Assembly (NCBI GenBank): GCA_050734185.1
Contig: JBOHUE010000145.1
Coordinates: 1 to 17,775, forward strand
Length of the DNA stretch: 17,775 bases
Reading direction: 5' to 3'
From: JAFALX01 sp050734185
Lineage (GTDB): Bacteria; Chloroflexota; Dormibacteria; Aeolococcales; Aeolococcaceae
Positions within the stretch are counted from its first letter, which is position 1. Each line of letters begins with the position of its first letter. The notes under the pieces are model-generated. The model was not told where the DNA came from and did no database searches. It was given only the letters and a program-made list of their open reading frames with translations. Both the position numbers and the translations under genes were made by a program. Shown in pieces: positions 15,712-17,775 of the stretch.

Positions 15712-16137
15712 TCAGGCGCTCACGGGCTGGCCGAAGCGATCCTTGACGTAGCGGACGATTTCGTCGAGCGAGGTGCCCGGGGTGAAGACCTTGTCGACGC
15801 CCATTTCCTTCAGCGTGGCGACGTCGCTGTCGGGGATGATCCCGCCCCCGAAGACGACGATGTCCGCGGCGTCGCGCTCACGCAGGAGCCGCAGGATCTC
15901 GGGGAACAGCGTCATGTGGGCCCCGCTCAGGAGGCTGATGCCGATGCCGTCCACGTCCTCCTGAATCGCCGACGCCACCACCATCTCCGGCGTCTGGTGC
16001 AGCCCCGTGTAGATCACCTCGATGCCGGCGTCACGCAGGGCGCGCGAGATCACCTTGATGCCGCGGTCATGGCCGTCGAGACCGACCTTCGCCGTGAGGA
16101 TGCGGATCCTCCGCCCGATGGGCGCCGTCGTGGCCAT
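15712..16137 (-). CDS. Stand-alone B12-binding subunit of a methylmalonyl-CoA-type mutase
   Basis: This 141-residue cobalamin-binding domain corresponds to the C-terminal domain of methylmalonyl-CoA mutase. The base-off/His-on signature is complete: DGHDRG at 21-26 (DxHxxG, His23 as lower cobalt ligand), SLL at 68-70 (SxL) and GGG at 97-99. Separate small subunits of this size pair with a catalytic chain in methylmalonyl-, ethylmalonyl- or isobutyryl-CoA mutases; the large subunit is not in the window, so the acyl-CoA substrate is open. ATG 16137 follows AGGGAG at an unusually short spacing, and TACCAT lies 10 bases upstream, so either ribosome binding or a near-leaderless start is possible. 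It follows the regulator gene by 28 bases. Confidence 0.92.
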   Translation of the reverse strand: MATTAPIGRRIRILTAKVGLDGHDRGIKVISRALRDAGIEVIYTGLHQTPEMVVASAIQEDVDGIGISLLSGAHMTLFPEILRLLRERDAADIVVFGGGIIPDSDVATLKEMGVDKVFTPGTSLDEIVRYVKDRFGQPVSA

Positions 16138-16147
16138 GATCTCCCTG

Positions 16148-16153
16148 ATGGTA
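16148..16153 (-). promoter_or_regulatory. Candidate near-leaderless -10 (TACCAT) of the B12-binding subunit gene
   Basis: TACCAT on the minus strand (TANNNT) ends 10 bases before ATG 16137. An AGGGAG stretch lies between, so this gene may use a ribosome binding site instead. Confidence 0.3.
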
Positions 16154-16165
16154 GCGAGCCGCGGG

Positions 16166-16678
16166 CTAGCTCTCGCCCTGCAGCCGGCCCATCTCGCCGA
16201 GATCCGCCTGGCGCTCGGCCTCGGTGGCCTCGAGAACCCGCTCTGCGCGCAGCTGAGCCGCGCGCCGGCGCGAGCGCCGCGCCAGCTCGTTCCACGCCTC
16301 TGACACGCGCAGGCAGTGGGCGGCCAGGTCCTCCTCAGCTCGCGCCATCTCCTCCCACTCGGGAAGACGATCGCGGTCGGGGGACATGAGCACGGTGCGG
16401 CCGGTATGCGGGCTGTGCTCGCGGATCAGCAGCCCCTTGCGCTCCAGCGACTGGATGGAGCGGCTCACGGCGGCCTCGGCCCTCGCCCGCTCCTGCCTCT
16501 CGCGACGCGACACGGCACGGCCTCGCTGCCCCGGCCCGCGCAGCCGGGGAAACGCGCGATCGCGTGCCTCGTCGCGCTGAACCACACCGCCGGACCCGTG
16601 GAGCGCGTCGAGGATGGCAGCCTCGACCCGTCCGAGCCGCGGGGGTGCGAGGTCGGAAGGTGTTCGTTCGGACGGAAT
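16166..16678 (-). CDS. Winged-helix (MarR-like) DNA-binding protein, start codon unresolved
   Basis: The reading frame encodes a winged-helix protein: [15 protein letters not shown] as first helix, a basic segment rich in Arg, then [18 protein letters not shown] as recognition region and an RTVLMSP wing, followed by a charged helical tail (about 45 residues) that may dimerise. It is probably a transcription regulator; ligand and targets are unknown. The start is a puzzle. No ATG, GTG or TTG occurs in frame between the promoter-like TATAGT at 16745-16740 and the first helix. The coordinate given uses a rare ATT at 16678 (170 residues). The first GTG is at 16585 (139 residues) but would remove the first helix; the next upstream ATG lies antisense inside the gene at 16803. 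A sequencing error or non-standard start is possible. Confidence 0.6.
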   Translation of the reverse strand: MPSERTPSDLAPPRLGRVEAAILDALHGSGGVVQRDEARDRAFPRLRGPGQRGRAVSRRERQERARAEAAVSRSIQSLERKGLLIREHSPHTGRTVLMSPDRDRLPEWEEMARAEEDLAAHCLRVSEAWNELARRSRRRAAQLRAERVLEATEAERQADLGEMGRLQGES

Positions 16679-16739
16679 TGTGGTGGCCGTTGTGAGAGCT
16701 CTGGCGGGCGGCGCTGAATCGCGCCAGTCTGACTCCCCA

Positions 16740-16745
16740 ACTATA
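16740..16745 (-). promoter_or_regulatory. Candidate promoter (TATAGT -10) of the winged-helix gene
   Basis: TATAGT on the minus strand is a good -10, with TTGCTA (16770-16765) 19 bp upstream as a possible -35. It sits in an AT-richer patch between divergent genes. A transcript would begin near 16733, which rules out the far-upstream ATG for the regulator. Confidence 0.4.
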
Positions 16746-16789
16746 TGCGCTGCGCACTTAGGTTTAGCAAATCGACAGGGTCGGCACGC

Positions 16790-16795
16790 TATCCT
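16790..16795 (+). promoter_or_regulatory. Candidate leaderless -10 (TATCCT) of the PRC-barrel-like gene
   Basis: TATCCT ends 7 bases before ATG 16803, the same hexamer and spacing as at the VOC gene. No clear -35 is seen, and only GCGGGCG separates it from the ATG. Confidence 0.5.
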
Positions 16796-16802
16796 GCGGG
16801 CG

Positions 16803-17147
16803 ATGCCTGACCCGACAGAAGAGGTCGTCGCCTGGACCGACGTGCCGGAGCACGCGCCGGTGATCGCCAGCGATGGCGTGGAGGTCGGCAAGGTGACCGA
16901 CGTGGCGGCGCTCGCGGACGAGGACATCTTCCACGGCGTCGTGTTCGCTCCGAGCGGCCTGTCGCGCAAGCACCTGCTCGTGCTCGCGGCCGACATCGAC
17001 CGCATCACCACGAGAGCCGTGTACCTCTCGACGGACAGCGCCGCTGCCGCGAACTACCAGGAGTTCCAGCAGCTGCACGTCAAGCGGGTCGGCCTACGCG
17101 GGATCTTCGGCTGGAAGCACTTCGGCTGGAAGGACTCCGCCGAGTAG
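16803..17147 (+). CDS. Small PRC-barrel-like protein
   Basis: This 114-residue soluble protein has a central segment (about residues 18-75: ASDGVEVGKVTDVAAL, HGVVFAPSG, KHLLVLAADIDRI, RAVYLSTD) with the short beta-strand pattern of PRC-barrel/DUF2171-type domains, which occur in RNA-processing, photosynthetic and stress-related proteins. The Lys- and Trp-containing C-terminus (GIFGWKHFGWKDSAE) has a small repeat, FGWKHFGWK. Function is unknown. ATG 16803 is preferred to upstream in-frame codons because the domain begins just after it and TATCCT lies 7 bases before it. The last 54 bases overlap the 3' end of the convergent cobA gene. Confidence 0.75.
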   Translation: MPDPTEEVVAWTDVPEHAPVIASDGVEVGKVTDVAALADEDIFHGVVFAPSGLSRKHLLVLAADIDRITTRAVYLSTDSAAAANYQEFQQLHVKRVGLRGIFGWKHFGWKDSAE

Positions 17148-17775
17148 GTCGACCGCGGCGGCGACGACGTCGCCGACCACCAGCGTGCGAGGGGCGTCCG
17201 CAGCGCCGGCAACGCCGGCGATCTCGCCGAGCGTTGTGCGCACCACGCGCTGCTCGGGCAGCGTCGCCGCGCTGATGAGCGCTGCCGGCCGGTCGGCGCC
17301 GAGCACGCGTCCGAGCCGCTCGGTGATCTCGACGACGTCCGCGGGCATGAGGACGATGACGGTGTCCACCGCCGCCGCGATCTGCTCCAGCCGGTGCAGG
17401 CCCCCGGCCGCGCGCCGGCCGGTGATGATGGCCACGGAGCCGGCGACGCCGCGATGCGTCACCGGGATGCCGGCGGCAGCCGGCGCGGCAAGCGCTGCGC
17501 TGACGCCGGGGATCACGCGCACGGGGATGCCGGCACGCACGACCGCGTTGACCTCCTCGCCGCCGCGGCCGAAGAGCATGGGATCGCCGCCCTTCAGGCG
17601 CACGACGAAATTACCCTCGCGCGCCGCAGCGATGAGCAGCGCGTTGATCGTCTCCTGGCGGGTCGACTCGCGCCGCGCGCGCTTGCCCACGTCGACGAGC
17701 CGCGTCGCCGGCGCGCACAGATCGAGCAGGCGGCGATCGATGAGCGCGTCGTGCAGCACGACGTCGGCGTTCTCC
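17094..17775 (-). CDS. cobA: Uroporphyrinogen-III C-methyltransferase (SUMT), 5' partial
   Basis: SUMT uses two S-adenosylmethionines to convert uroporphyrinogen III to precorrin-2, the branch to cobalamin and siroheme. The visible 227 residues run off the right edge; the missing start should carry the YLVGAGPGD loop. Recognisable motifs are ADVVLHDALI at the edge, KRARRESTRQETIN, the diagnostic RLKGGDPMLFGRGGEE, then VIPGVSAALAAPAAAGIPVTHRG. The C-terminus ends in Pro, Ala and Glu (LPAEVLPAEDPA) beyond the domain. Whether it is a single-domain CobA, or fused at the N-terminus to siroheme enzymes (CysG-like), cannot be judged here. Its last 54 bases overlap the opposing PRC-barrel-like gene. 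Confidence 0.93.
   Translation of the reverse strand, partial: ENADVVLHDALIDRRLLDLCAPATRLVDVGKRARRESTRQETINALLIAAAREGNFVVRLKGGDPMLFGRGGEEVNAVVRAGIPVRVIPGVSAALAAPAAAGIPVTHRGVAGSVAIITGRRAAGGLHRLEQIAAAVDTVIVLMPADVVEITERLGRVLGADRPAALISAATLPEQRVVRTTLGEIAGVAGAADAPRTLVVGDVVAAAVDLLGGVLPAEVLPAEDPA

Noticed and set aside
14255..16389. Plus-strand frames of 384 and 397 residues opposite mscS, rplY and the B12-binding gene.
   Set aside because: They span several well-supported minus-strand genes and have shadow-type composition.
16679..17011. Start of the winged-helix protein at ATG 17011.
   Set aside because: It would run antisense through most of the PRC-barrel-like gene, upstream of the likely promoter, with Ser- and Thr-rich sequence unlike a regulator.

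Overview
The window is gene-dense, high-GC bacterial DNA. GTG starts are frequent, same-strand genes overlap by 1 to 4 bases, and the gene set (class II ribonucleotide reductase, actinobacterial-type citrate synthase, MMPL exporter, long L25/CTC ribosomal protein) fits an actinobacterium. The protein style suggests Thermoleophilia (Solirubrobacterales or Gaiellales), but that is inference from general resemblance only. I see no tRNA, rRNA, CRISPR array, insertion sequence or origin. No gene-free stretch reaches 300 bases.

Layout. (1) 2-2140, plus strand: a VirB4/TraC-type secretion ATPase cut by the left edge. (2) 2282-7459, plus strand: a vitamin-B12-dependent ribonucleotide reductase (NrdJ) split by two LAGLIDADG inteins, each lying directly before a catalytic cysteine; two NrdR-like boxes 32 bp apart lie upstream, and a strong hairpin terminator follows. 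(3) 10475 down to 7500, minus strand: a compact five-gene run of Shb17-like histidine phosphatase, patatin-like hydrolase, duplicated ExxE membrane protein, 70-residue membrane protein and VOC protein. (4) 10529-11812, plus strand: citrate synthase, divergent from the phosphatase. (5) 16678 down to 11820, minus strand: a winged-helix regulator without a normal start codon, a stand-alone B12-binding mutase subunit, ribosomal protein L25, an MscS channel and an MMPL exporter. (6) 16803-17147, plus strand: a small PRC-barrel-like protein whose 3' end overlaps a cobA-type uroporphyrinogen-III methyltransferase gene on the minus strand, cut by the right edge.

Connections. Cobalamin recurs: NrdJ and the mutase subunit use adenosylcobalamin, and CobA makes the precorrin-2 precursor of corrinoids. 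The phosphatase and citrate synthase belong to central carbon metabolism. The most notable features are the double intein in NrdJ, a recurring TANNNT -10 hexamer 7 to 10 bases before start codons (a leaderless-transcription signature), and the unstudied patatin/ExxE-membrane-protein operon.
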